This document shows positions 8,154 to 16,338 of a DNA stretch of 64,000 nucleotides, piece after piece; positions within the stretch are counted from its first letter, which is position 1, and each line of letters begins with the position of its first letter. The notes below the pieces were generated by a model. It was not told the DNA's origin. It ran no database searches and worked only from the letters and a program-made list of their open reading frames with translations. The stretch spans positions 42,904 to 106,903 of the forward strand of contig CALJPQ010000021.1 in assembly GCA_937980645.1 (NCBI GenBank). The letters are read 5' to 3'. The translations under genes were made by a program, and so were the position numbers. This stretch comes from an uncultured Saprospiraceae bacterium (GTDB lineage: Bacteria > Bacteroidota > Bacteroidia > Chitinophagales > Saprospiraceae).

Positions 8154-10187
8154 ATGTTCAAACACCATATCGCGCTGCTCTACCTGCTCTTTTGGGCTGC
8201 CACTGTTGCCACCCAGCCCCTCAACCGCTCTACGCCCGATGCCATGGTGAAAGCAGCCAAACAAGCCGAACAGGAGGGAAATCCTTACGCCGCCCTGGAG
8301 TTTTATGAAAAGACCTACCAAGAGACCAAAGACCCGCTGCTCAACCACGCCATCGCACGCCTCAACTTTGAACTGCGCGATTACCAGCGCGCCGAGCGCC
8401 TGCTGAGCAAAATCGTGCTGCGCGACCGCCGCAACATGTACCCTGACCTGAAATTCCTCTACGCCATGACCCTCAAGCACAACGGTAAGTACGCCGATGC
8501 CGAGGAAATCTTCAATCAAGTCATCGCCGACGGCTTAGACTCGGCCTTAGTGGCGCGCAGCAAACTCGAAATCGCCGGCTGCAAACTGGGCCGCAAGGCC
8601 AAACAGCCCGAAACACTCAAAGTAACCAACATCGGCAAAAAAGCCAACAGCCCCCAAACCGAAGCCTCGCCCTGGTACAGCAATGGCGAGCTGTACTTCT
8701 CCTCGCTGGCCGGTAAAGACGTCATCGTCGTGGACGGCAAAGAGGGCGACTGGTACTCTAAAATCTACACCGTCAAGCCCCCCACCCAGGCTGGCACCGA
8801 GTACCCGGCACCGAATGCGCTGGGCACCAACATCAACCGCGAGGGCTGGCACCAGGGCAACGTCAGCATCAGCCCCGACGGCAAAACCATGTACTTCACC
8901 CGCCAAGAAATTGAGGGCAACTACGTCGGCACCAGCAAAATCTACTATGCCCTCAAAGGCGACGACGGCTGGGGCGCCGCCAACGAGGTGGCCGGCGTCA
9001 ACGGCGACTACATCGCCAAACACCCCTGCGAAGGCGAACTCTACGGCGAAAAAGTCCTCTTCTTCGTGGCCGACATCCCTGGCGGACAGGGCGGCTTCGA
9101 CATCTACTACGCACCCAAAAAACGCGACGGCGTCTTCGGCCTGCCCGTCAACCTAGGCCCCGTCATCAACACACCCGGCGAAGAAGCCTCACCCTTCTAC
9201 CAGGACGGCAAACTCTACTTCAGCAGCAACGGACACCCCAGCATCGGCGGCCTAGACGTCTTCGTCAGCGAATGGGACGGCTCCAAATGGAGCGCTCCCG
9301 AACCGCTGCCCGCAGGCATCAACACCAGCTTAGACGACCTCTACTACACCCGTGTGGCCGACGGCTATTCGGGCTATTTAGTCAGCAACCGGCCCGGCAT
9401 TAACAACCTCAAGAGCAAAACCTGCTGCGACGACATCTATTTCTGGGAAATGGAGCGCATCAAGGTCGAACTGCTGGCCACCACCTTCCGCATCCGTAAA
9501 AAAGACGAAAAGGCCAACCCGCCACTCGAAGGCTGCACCGTCCAGGTCATTGACGTAACCGAAAACAACCCGCTCAACGTGGACGCCAAGACCAACCCCA
9601 CCAGCAATGACTTCCCCTTCACCCTCCTGCCCGACCGCTCCTACGTCGTCATCGCCGCACGCGAAGGCTACCAACCCGACACCGTGCGCTTCAACACCGT
9701 AGGCATCAAGAAAACCACCAAAGTCGAAAAGAAACTCACTCTGCGCGCCAAACAGCCGCCCAAGCCGCGCATTGTCAAACGCGACGAACCCATCCGGCTT
9801 AACAACATCTACTACGACTTCGATAAGGCCGACATCCTGCCCGACGCTGAGAAAGATTTGCAATTCCTGGTGAACCTGATGAGCCAATACCCGGACATGA
9901 AAATCGAACTCTCCTCGCACACCGACGCCCAAGGCAGCGACGACTATAACGAACGCCTCTCGCAGCGCCGCGCCGACAGCGCCAAAAACTGGATGGTCGC
10001 CCGAGGCATCGCCCCAGAGCGCATCGTCGCCGTCGGCTATGGAGAAAAGTTCATCCTCAACCACTGCAAGAACAACGTCAAGTGCACCGACGACGAACAT
10101 CGCTTCAACCGGCGCACGGAATTCAAAATCATCGCCGGCCCCACGAGCATTACCATTGAGGAAGAAGTAAAAGAAGAGGGTCAGTAA
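8154..10187 (+). CDS. PorE-like protein: TPR, PD40 propeller, CRD and OmpA domains
   Basis: A 677-residue periplasmic/outer-membrane-associated protein with the same domain order as Porphyromonas PorE. It has a signal peptide (MFKHHIALLYLLFWAATVAT), TPR-like helices at about 30-130, PD40/WD40-like propeller blades at about 170-420 (SPDGKTMYFTR, DGKLYFSSNGHPSIGG), a carboxypeptidase-regulatory-like domain at about 432-535 and an OmpA-like peptidoglycan-binding domain from about 545 (NNIYYDFDKADILP, LSSHTDAQGSDDYN near 584). PorE is known to bind peptidoglycan and the T9SS trans-envelope complex. Two earlier in-frame starts exist, at 8088 and 8109; I chose the ATG at 8154 because it gives a clean signal peptide. 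It is 50 bases after porP and ends in a strong terminator, so the pair forms an operon. Confidence 0.9.
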   Translation: MFKHHIALLYLLFWAATVATQPLNRSTPDAMVKAAKQAEQEGNPYAALEFYEKTYQETKDPLLNHAIARLNFELRDYQRAERLLSKIVLRDRRNMYPDLKFLYAMTLKHNGKYADAEEIFNQVIADGLDSALVARSKLEIAGCKLGRKAKQPETLKVTNIGKKANSPQTEASPWYSNGELYFSSLAGKDVIVVDGKEGDWYSKIYTVKPPTQAGTEYPAPNALGTNINREGWHQGNVSISPDGKTMYFTRQEIEGNYVGTSKIYYALKGDDGWGAANEVAGVNGDYIAKHPCEGELYGEKVLFFVADIPGGQGGFDIYYAPKKRDGVFGLPVNLGPVINTPGEEASPFYQDGKLYFSSNGHPSIGGLDVFVSEWDGSKWSAPEPLPAGINTSLDDLYYTRVADGYSGYLVSNRPGINNLKSKTCCDDIYFWEMERIKVELLATTFRIRKKDEKANPPLEGCTVQVIDVTENNPLNVDAKTNPTSNDFPFTLLPDRSYVVIAAREGYQPDTVRFNTVGIKKTTKVEKKLTLRAKQPPKPRIVKRDEPIRLNNIYYDFDKADILPDAEKDLQFLVNLMSQYPDMKIELSSHTDAQGSDDYNERLSQRRADSAKNWMVARGIAPERIVAVGYGEKFILNHCKNNVKCTDDEHRFNRRTEFKIIAGPTSITIEEEVKEEGQ

Positions 10188-10212
10188 AGCCCTCCAACCC
10201 CTGACAGCATAC

Positions 10213-10254
10213 ATCGGAGCGCTGAAGGAACATCAGCGCTCCGATTTGTTTTTT
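10213..10254 (+). terminator. Rho-independent terminator after porE
   Basis: A perfect 13-bp stem (ATCGGAGCGCTGA at 10213-10225 with TCAGCGCTCCGAT at 10233-10245), a 7-base loop, and a T-rich run TTGTTTTTT right after it. It closes the porP-porE unit and insulates tyrS. Confidence 0.9.
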
Positions 10255-10293
10255 CCTATGTAATTGCAAGAGGCCTGTCCTGTAGCGCCTTTC

Positions 10294-10301
10294 TACCTTT
10301 G
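10294..10301 (+). promoter_or_regulatory. -7 box (TACCTTTG) immediately before tyrS
   Basis: TACCTTTG ends 8 bases before the tyrS ATG, so a transcript from it would be leaderless or nearly so. No -33 box at a normal distance is clear. Confidence 0.45.
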
Positions 10302-10309
10302 CCGCCGCT

Positions 10310-11584
10310 ATGGATTTCATCAACGAACTTCGCTGGCGTGGCCTGATACACGACATCACCCCCGGCACCGAGGAGCACCTGCGCTCCAGCCGCGTACGCG
10401 GCTACATCGGCTTCGACCCTACCGCGCCTTCGCTGACGATTGGTAACTACGTGCAAATCATGCTCCTGCTGCGCCTCCAACTGGCCGGCCATCAGCCCGT
10501 CGTACTCATGGGCGGCGCCACAGGCCGCATTGGCGACCCCAGCGGACGCGACACCGAACGCGAGCTGAAGACGCTGGAGGAACTGGAGCACAACCTGGAC
10601 CACCAAAAAGCGCAAATGCAGCGGTTGCTCAACTTCGACGAGGCCGTACCCAACCATGCCCTCTTGCTGAACAACTACGACTTCTATGCCCACATGAACG
10701 TGCTGGACTTCCTGCGCGACGTGGGCAAACACCTGACCGTCAACTACATGATGGCTAAAGAAAGCGTTCAGCGGCGCATTGAGTCCGGCATTTCCTTCAC
10801 CGAGTTCAGCTACCAACTCCTCCAAGGTTACGACTTTGTGCTCCTACATCGCCACTACGGCATCACCCTGCAAATGGGCGGCAGCGACCAGTACGGCAAC
10901 ATCACCAGCGGCATCGAACTGGCCCGTAAAATAGACGGCCAACGCCTGTACGCCATCGTAACCCCTCTACTGACCAAAGCCGACGGCACCAAATTCGGCA
11001 AAAGCGCCGGCGGCAACATCTGGCTCGATCCCGAAATGACCAGCCCGTACCGCTTCTACCAGTTCTGGATCAACGCCGACGACCGCGACGTGCCCAAACT
11101 GATGCGCTACTTCTCGCTCAAAGGCCAGGAAGAAACCGAAGCCTTAGACGCCGACCCCATCGCCGCCAAACGCGCGCTGGCCGAAGAACTGACCATCCGC
11201 CTGCATGGCGCCGAAGAATTTGCCTCCGTGCAGGCCGTATCGGCACTGCTCTTCGACCCCAAAGCCGGGACAGAAATGCTGCACAGCCTGCCCAAGCGAA
11301 CGCTGGCCCAGGTAGCCGAAGAAATTCCAGCGCCCGAAATCCGCCTAGAGACGGTACAGGGTCATTGCAACATCCTTGACTTCCTTAGCGAGCATACCGG
11401 CATTGTCGCCAGCCGCGGCGAAGCCAAACGGGCCATTCAGAACAACGCCATCAGCATCAACAAGGTGAAAATCACCTCCATAGATGCGGCGGTAACTCCG
11501 CAACACCTCTTGCACGGGCGCTACATTCTGGTGGAAAACGGAAAAAAGAACAAGTACTTAGTGCGCGTAAAAAGCGATGCATGA
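10310..11584 (+). CDS. tyrS: Tyrosyl-tRNA synthetase
   Basis: A 424-residue class I aminoacyl-tRNA synthetase that charges tRNA-Tyr. The Rossmann core has GFDPTAPSL, the tyrosine-site motif QMGGSDQYGNI, and the KMSKS equivalent KFGKS at about 228-232. A C-terminal S4 RNA-binding domain begins near residue 355 (AKRAIQNNAISINKVKI). The usual HIGH/HIGN motif reads T-I-G-N at residues 43-46, so the first His appears replaced by Thr; the rest of the protein is intact and of normal length, so I still call it functional. It follows a terminator and has its own -7 box. Confidence 0.95.
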   Translation: MDFINELRWRGLIHDITPGTEEHLRSSRVRGYIGFDPTAPSLTIGNYVQIMLLLRLQLAGHQPVVLMGGATGRIGDPSGRDTERELKTLEELEHNLDHQKAQMQRLLNFDEAVPNHALLLNNYDFYAHMNVLDFLRDVGKHLTVNYMMAKESVQRRIESGISFTEFSYQLLQGYDFVLLHRHYGITLQMGGSDQYGNITSGIELARKIDGQRLYAIVTPLLTKADGTKFGKSAGGNIWLDPEMTSPYRFYQFWINADDRDVPKLMRYFSLKGQEETEALDADPIAAKRALAEELTIRLHGAEEFASVQAVSALLFDPKAGTEMLHSLPKRTLAQVAEEIPAPEIRLETVQGHCNILDFLSEHTGIVASRGEAKRAIQNNAISINKVKITSIDAAVTPQHLLHGRYILVENGKKNKYLVRVKSDA

Positions 11585-11751
11585 GCCGATGCAACAGGTA
11601 CTCCCCTTATCGTGGATACCAACAGCGCGTTTTCTGCAAAGGCTCAAAAGCCAACTCAAACACCCCTACCTGTGAACAATCGCAACTCACCTGACGGGCA
11701 AAAGCGTGAACTTTGCCCGCACTCATTACGCTTTACCACGCATACCATTTT

Positions 11752-12639
11752 ATGAAGAACATTACAGTGATTGGCGGCGGTACGATGGGCAACGGCATCG
11801 CCCACGTATTTGCCCAGTACGGCTACGAGGTCAGCTTGGTGGACATCTCGTCGGAGGTGCTGGACCGAGCACTCGGCACCATCAGCAAAAATTTAGACCG
11901 CCAGGTGGCCAAAGGCACCCTCACCGAAAGCGACAAGGCGGCGACCCTCCAGCGCATTCATCCCATGACCGACCTGCGCGAAGGCGCAGCAGGCGCTGAC
12001 TTAGTGGTAGAAGCTGCTACAGAAAAGGTGGAGCTGAAACTGAAGCTTTTTGCCGACCTCGACCAGCTCGCCCCCGCCGGTGCCATTCTGGCTACGAACA
12101 CCAGCAGCATTAGCATCACCAAAATCGCTGCCGCCACGAAGCGCCCCCAACAGGTCATCGGCATGCACTTCATGAACCCCGTGCCGGTCATGAAGCTCGT
12201 CGAGGTCATCCGCGGCTACGCCACGTCGGATGCCGTCTGCCAGACCATTATGGCTCTCTCCCAAAAGCTGGGCAAGACACCCGTTGAGGTCAACGACTAC
12301 CCGGGCTTTGTGGCCAACCGTATCCTGATGCCCATGATCAACGAGGCCATCTACACCCTGTACGAGGGCGTGAGTGGGGTGCAAGAGATTGACACGGTCA
12401 TGAAATTGGGCATGGCGCACCCCATGGGGCCGCTGCAATTGGCCGACTTCATTGGCCTGGATGTTTGCCTAGCCATTTTGCGTGTATTGCACGAGGGTTT
12501 TGGGCAGCCCAAATACGCCCCCTGCCCGCTGTTGGTGAACATGGTAACCGCCGGCAAGCTCGGTGTCAAAAGCGGTGAGGGTTTTTACACCTACACTCCC
12601 GGCAGCAAGGAGCTGGTGGTGGCTGAGCGATTCCGCTAA
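11752..12639 (+). CDS. 3-hydroxybutyryl-CoA dehydrogenase
   Basis: A 295-residue NAD(P)-dependent dehydrogenase interconverting 3-hydroxyacyl-CoA and acetoacyl-CoA, used in butanoate/PHB metabolism or beta-oxidation. The Rossmann motif GGGTMG is at 8-13, the 3HCDH signature IGMHFMNPVPVMKLVEV and the VNDYPGFVANRI segment mark the domain junction, and the C-terminal helical domain has GMAHPMGPLQLADFIGLD. A 13-residue upstream extension to 11713 is possible, but the ATG at 11752 begins directly with the first beta strand and matches family N-termini. No other fatty-acid genes are nearby, so the pathway (PaaH/Hbd/FadB-like) cannot be fixed from context. Confidence 0.92.
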   Translation: MKNITVIGGGTMGNGIAHVFAQYGYEVSLVDISSEVLDRALGTISKNLDRQVAKGTLTESDKAATLQRIHPMTDLREGAAGADLVVEAATEKVELKLKLFADLDQLAPAGAILATNTSSISITKIAAATKRPQQVIGMHFMNPVPVMKLVEVIRGYATSDAVCQTIMALSQKLGKTPVEVNDYPGFVANRILMPMINEAIYTLYEGVSGVQEIDTVMKLGMAHPMGPLQLADFIGLDVCLAILRVLHEGFGQPKYAPCPLLVNMVTAGKLGVKSGEGFYTYTPGSKELVVAERFR

Positions 12640-12667
12640 GGCAGTTTGTGCAGCCTGCGGGGGGCTT

Positions 12668-13966
12668 TTAGAAATCAGCCGCCAGCAGGCGCAGTTGTAT
12701 TTCGCTCATTTTCAAGTTAAAAAGTGCGAGGTTTTGCCGTAGGAGGGCCTGTTCGAGGGCGCTCTGGGCGGCTTGCACCTCTAAGGCGTTGGTCTGGCCT
12801 AGCCGGAAGCGCTCGGTGCTGATGAGGAGGCTTTCTCGAGCCGTCTGGACGTTTTCGTTTTCCAGGGCCAGTGCCTGCTGCTGAGTGCGGAAGAGGACGA
12901 GCTGGTTCTCTATGGCGGTTTCTAATTCTAAGCGCTGCTCCTCGATGCGCAGGGCGGCCTGTTCGGCGCTGATGCGGGCGACGTCGGCCTGGCGCTTCAG
13001 ATTGCCGCCGTTGTAGAGCGGTAGGGCAAGCGAGGCGCCAATAGCGAAGCCGGCCTGGTTGTTATTGCGGATGAAGCCGGCGCCGTTGTCGGTGCGCAGG
13101 GCGACAAACTGCCCGTTGGCCGTGATGCGCGGGCCGCGCAGGGCGTTGGCTTCGTCCACAGCGCGAGCGGCCGCCTCGGCGTTTTTTTGCAGGGCCAGAA
13201 TGAGTGGGCTTTCCGTTTGGGCGCGCGCCAGCAAGCGTTCGCGGTCGGGAGCGTAGGCGACATCCATTTGTAACGCGACCTCGAAGGGCGTCTGCGGCGC
13301 ACGGGCCAATAGCTGGTTGAGCACACCTTTCGAGGCTGCCGTAGCCGCCTGCTGCTGCAAGAGGGCAGCGCGCAGCTGGTTGAGGTCTAGACGCGCCTGC
13401 AAAACGTCGGGCTGAGCAGCCACCCCTGCCGCTACGCGCGCCTCGGCGATGCGCAAGCGTTCCTCATTGAGGGCAATGAGCTCCTGAGTGGCGCGCTCCT
13501 GCAGGCGATTGCGCACGATGTCGTAGTAGGCCGTGAGCACTTGTGCCGTTGTCTGTTGCACGGCAGCTTGCAGTGTCAGACGCGCCTGCTCGTCCAGCGC
13601 CTGCAAACGGTCTTTGGCAAAGCGCGCCCGACCGCCCTCGTAAATCACCCAACTGGCCTGCACGGCGCCATTGAGGTTGTTGAACGGCGCACCTAAAGCG
13701 TTGAATTCGTTGCCGTTAATAAGCCGTTGCTGAAAGGCACTCAGCGTAAACGTCTCGTTGACGGCCAGATTGACTACCGGCAACAGACCCGCATTTGCTG
13801 CGGTATTGTTCTGGTGGGCAATATCGGCATCTGCTTGCGCCAGTCGCACCGAAAAGTTCTGACTAAGAGCCAGGTTGACGGCTTCCTCCGGCGTGAGCAG
13901 CGATTGGGCCGCCAGGGCGTTCCAACAAAAAAAAGCAGCGGCAAAAAGGGAAGGCTTTTTTATCAT
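12668..13966 (-). CDS. TolC-family outer-membrane efflux protein
   Basis: A 432-residue outer-membrane channel protein of the OEP/TolC family. The signal peptide ends at about residue 20 (WNALAAQ). The mature part has the repeated family layout: LTPEEAVNLALSQNFSVRLA near the N-terminus, long Ala/Gln/Arg-rich coiled helices, and a second half repeating the pattern (TSRL-like RFRLGQTNALEVQAAQSALEQA) near the C-terminus. Such proteins carry substrates across the outer membrane from RND or ABC pumps. No membrane-fusion protein or pump gene is adjacent, so the partner is unknown. An alternative ATG at 13987 adds seven residues before the signal peptide; the ATG at 13966 is preferred. It is convergent with the dehydrogenase gene. 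Confidence 0.9.
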   Translation of the reverse strand: MIKKPSLFAAAFFCWNALAAQSLLTPEEAVNLALSQNFSVRLAQADADIAHQNNTAANAGLLPVVNLAVNETFTLSAFQQRLINGNEFNALGAPFNNLNGAVQASWVIYEGGRARFAKDRLQALDEQARLTLQAAVQQTTAQVLTAYYDIVRNRLQERATQELIALNEERLRIAEARVAAGVAAQPDVLQARLDLNQLRAALLQQQAATAASKGVLNQLLARAPQTPFEVALQMDVAYAPDRERLLARAQTESPLILALQKNAEAAARAVDEANALRGPRITANGQFVALRTDNGAGFIRNNNQAGFAIGASLALPLYNGGNLKRQADVARISAEQAALRIEEQRLELETAIENQLVLFRTQQQALALENENVQTARESLLISTERFRLGQTNALEVQAAQSALEQALLRQNLALFNLKMSEIQLRLLAADF

Positions 13967-14131
13967 AACCGATAGAATGAGAGGCATTTAAGTGTCAACC
14001 ACTTCCGCCCGAAAACGCTTGCAGCTCCCGCTGTCAGGCCTTGGGCAGGCATTTTGGCTGGGCAATGTTACGCCGCTTCGGTGCGGTCGTTCTACTTTTC
14101 GCCCACAAAACAACCGCCCGACCGCAAACGC

Positions 14132-15094
14132 ATGAAACAAGACAACATCCTCGTCATCGGCGCCAACGGGCAAATCGGCGCCGTACTCACCGAAGCCCTC
14201 CGCGAAGCGTACGGAACCGACCACGTCTTAGCCACCGACATCCGGGCCGCCGAAACCGCCACCCCAGGCCCTTTTGAAATCCTCGACGCCTGCAACGGCG
14301 CCGCCCTGAACGAAATCGTACGTCGCTGGCGCATTACCCAAATCTACCACTTAGCCGCCATCCTCAGCGCCCGAGGTGAGGAAAACCCGCTGTGGGCCTG
14401 GAACCTCAACATGACCAGCTGGCTCAATGTGCTGAAAACGAGCCTCGACAACGGCGTCGCCAAAGTCTTTTACCCCTCCTCCATTGCCGTCTTCGGGCCA
14501 GATGCCGTCAAACAAAACACGCCACAGGACGCCGTACTCATCCCTACAACCGTCTATGGCATCAGCAAAGTGGCGGGCGAAAACTGGGCCAACTACTACC
14601 ACCATAAATACGGCTTAGATGTGCGCTCACTGCGCTATCCGGGTATCATCGGCTACCAAAGCGACCCCGGCGGCGGCACCACCGACTATGCCGTACACAT
14701 CTACCACTACGCCGTCAAAGGCGAACCCTATGAATGCTTCCTGAGGGCCGACACTGCTCTGCCCATGCTCTACATGCCCGATGCCATCCGCGCCACACTC
14801 GAACTCATGGAAGCCCCCGCCCAAAACCTGTCCGTCCGAACCAGCTACAACCTGGCCGGCATGACCTTTACCCCAGCCGAAGTGGCTGCCAGCATCCAGA
14901 AATACCTGCCCGACTTCCAGGTCCGCTACCAACCCGACGCCCGTCAAAAAATCGCCGACAGCTGGCCCGCCTCCATTGACGACTCCCGCGCCCGCCACGA
15001 CTGGGGCTGGATGCCTCAGTACAACTTAGACGCCATGACGCGCGACATGCTGCAACATCTGGGGGAGCGGTATGGGCGAAAGGTGGGGGGGTAG
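14132..15094 (+). CDS. SDR-type L-threonine 3-dehydrogenase (NAD-dependent epimerase-like)
   Basis: A 320-residue extended short-chain dehydrogenase. The NAD motif GANGQIG is at about 10-16 and the catalytic Tyr-x3-Lys pair is Y142/K146 (YGISK). The segments IYHLAAILSARGE, YPGII and GGGTTDYAVHIYHYA are typical of the SDR-class threonine dehydrogenases described in Bacteroidota (for example Flavobacterium), which oxidise threonine to 2-amino-3-ketobutyrate. No kbl gene is adjacent, so the assignment rests on sequence pattern. The ATG at 14132 was chosen because it puts the first beta strand at residue 5; the frame is open further upstream. A TACTTTTC box lies about 40 bases upstream. Confidence 0.85.
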   Translation: MKQDNILVIGANGQIGAVLTEALREAYGTDHVLATDIRAAETATPGPFEILDACNGAALNEIVRRWRITQIYHLAAILSARGEENPLWAWNLNMTSWLNVLKTSLDNGVAKVFYPSSIAVFGPDAVKQNTPQDAVLIPTTVYGISKVAGENWANYYHHKYGLDVRSLRYPGIIGYQSDPGGGTTDYAVHIYHYAVKGEPYECFLRADTALPMLYMPDAIRATLELMEAPAQNLSVRTSYNLAGMTFTPAEVAASIQKYLPDFQVRYQPDARQKIADSWPASIDDSRARHDWGWMPQYNLDAMTRDMLQHLGERYGRKVGG

Positions 15095-15168
15095 GCCCTA
15101 TGGCTTCCATCAATGACTCAATGTACACTGAGAAGTCCGTACAAAATTTACAATAAAGATCTTTCTTG

Positions 15169-15201
15169 TTGTGGTTCTTTTGGTCTGCTCATGTACATTT
15201 G
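15169..15201 (+). promoter_or_regulatory. Putative promoter of the type III CRISPR-Cas operon
   Basis: TTG at 15169-15171, 22 bases, then TACATTTG at 15194-15201. This is one of the better -33/-7 matches in the window and lies 21 bases before the cmr1 ATG. With the overlaps downstream, it could drive the whole operon. Confidence 0.55.
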
Positions 15202-15222
15202 TCTGAGTAAAAAAAATGTGTG

Positions 15223-16317
15223 ATGGCTCCACCCAACGAGGGAAATGTAGAGGTAAAGATTTCCTTTAAGACGCTTACTCCTCTATGGACAGGCGGTGCG
15301 GACGGGCAGATGAACCGCATTTGCGAGAGCGGTCTTTTGGGCAGTATGCGCTGGTGGTATGAAGCCATCGTACGCGCGTTAGGCGGCAAAGCCTGCGACC
15401 CCAGCGGTGATAAAAAATGTTTGTACGACGCGACGAAGCACAAGAAAAGTACCATTTCTGACGAACGTCAAGCGCTACGCAGGGCTGGTTTGTGCGACGT
15501 CTGTCAGCTCTTCGGCGCTACTGGCTGGCGGCGGCGCTTTCAGTTACAGGTCGTGGAAGACGAAACGCGAGCAATTTGGCAGGGCAATACGCTCCTCAAT
15601 ATCCGCCCCGGGGGTCGTAACCGTGGATGGTATCTGCCGCCGGGGCGCCTAGGGACTTTTTCCCTGCGGTTGCGGGCGTCTCCCTATCATTTAACGCAGG
15701 TGCTTGCTCTCCTGCGTTTCATAGCGCAATACGGCAGCTTAGGCGCCAAACCGCAATTGGGATACGGGGTGGTGGAGATATTGAACAACGAGGAAGTCAA
15801 GCAGCATACCACCAGTTTTTCATGGAAAAATCTTTTACCTGAAAACACAGGGCAAGCACAAACACCTGAAAAGCAAGAAGACCTGCCTAACCTGAAAGAC
15901 ATGGGCTTTTTCTGCTATCGCTTCGAGCCCGAGCATCCCAGCTGGTGGGTGCGCCTTTCGGGTCTGGAGCGCGTCGTGCACAATGTACAGCCCTTTGCCC
16001 GACAGACGGTGCCCATTGCCCCGCTGCTCAAAAACACTTGGCGCTTTGGCCACTGGCAACGCCACTGGGGACGCGATCGCGACTTCTGGGGACTAGTCGA
16101 AACCGAACGCCAACGCGGAAAGGTCACCGTCAGCTGGGCCTATCGCACCGATGAGGCCTGGGAAATCCGCGGCTCCGCTTGGCTCTGTGGGCTCAAGGAC
16201 GAAAAAGCAGTGTGGGCTATGTTCCAAAATGCCGATATTTGGGCAAACACGGTGGGCATAGAGGGAGATCTCATCACCACCCCGCGTGAGCAGTGGAAGA
16301 AAATCCTCGACATTTGA
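15223..16317 (+). CDS. cmr1: Type III RAMP protein Cmr1
   Basis: A 364-residue RAMP-superfamily (Cas7-like) protein that caps the backbone of Cmr effector complexes and contacts the target near the crRNA 3' end. The N-terminus has the Cmr1 pattern TLTPLWTGGADGQMNRI followed by SGLLGSMRWWYEAIVRALGG, and CDVCQLFGATGWRRRF fits the Cmr1 C-x2-C-x-LFG insertion. A Gly-rich loop (GSLGAKPQLGYG) is at about 170-182. A GTG at 15220 is directly before the ATG; I chose the ATG. It is the first gene of the operon and is 21 bases before the ATPase gene. Confidence 0.88.
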   Translation: MAPPNEGNVEVKISFKTLTPLWTGGADGQMNRICESGLLGSMRWWYEAIVRALGGKACDPSGDKKCLYDATKHKKSTISDERQALRRAGLCDVCQLFGATGWRRRFQLQVVEDETRAIWQGNTLLNIRPGGRNRGWYLPPGRLGTFSLRLRASPYHLTQVLALLRFIAQYGSLGAKPQLGYGVVEILNNEEVKQHTTSFSWKNLLPENTGQAQTPEKQEDLPNLKDMGFFCYRFEPEHPSWWVRLSGLERVVHNVQPFARQTVPIAPLLKNTWRFGHWQRHWGRDRDFWGLVETERQRGKVTVSWAYRTDEAWEIRGSAWLCGLKDEKAVWAMFQNADIWANTVGIEGDLITTPREQWKKILDI

Positions 16318-16338
16318 CCCATTCTATTACCTTATGCT

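Noticed and set aside
9378..10214. Minus-strand open frame (278 codons) over the 3' end of porE
   Set aside because: Val/Ala/Gly/Asp-rich antisense frame across the OmpA domain and a terminator; not a gene.
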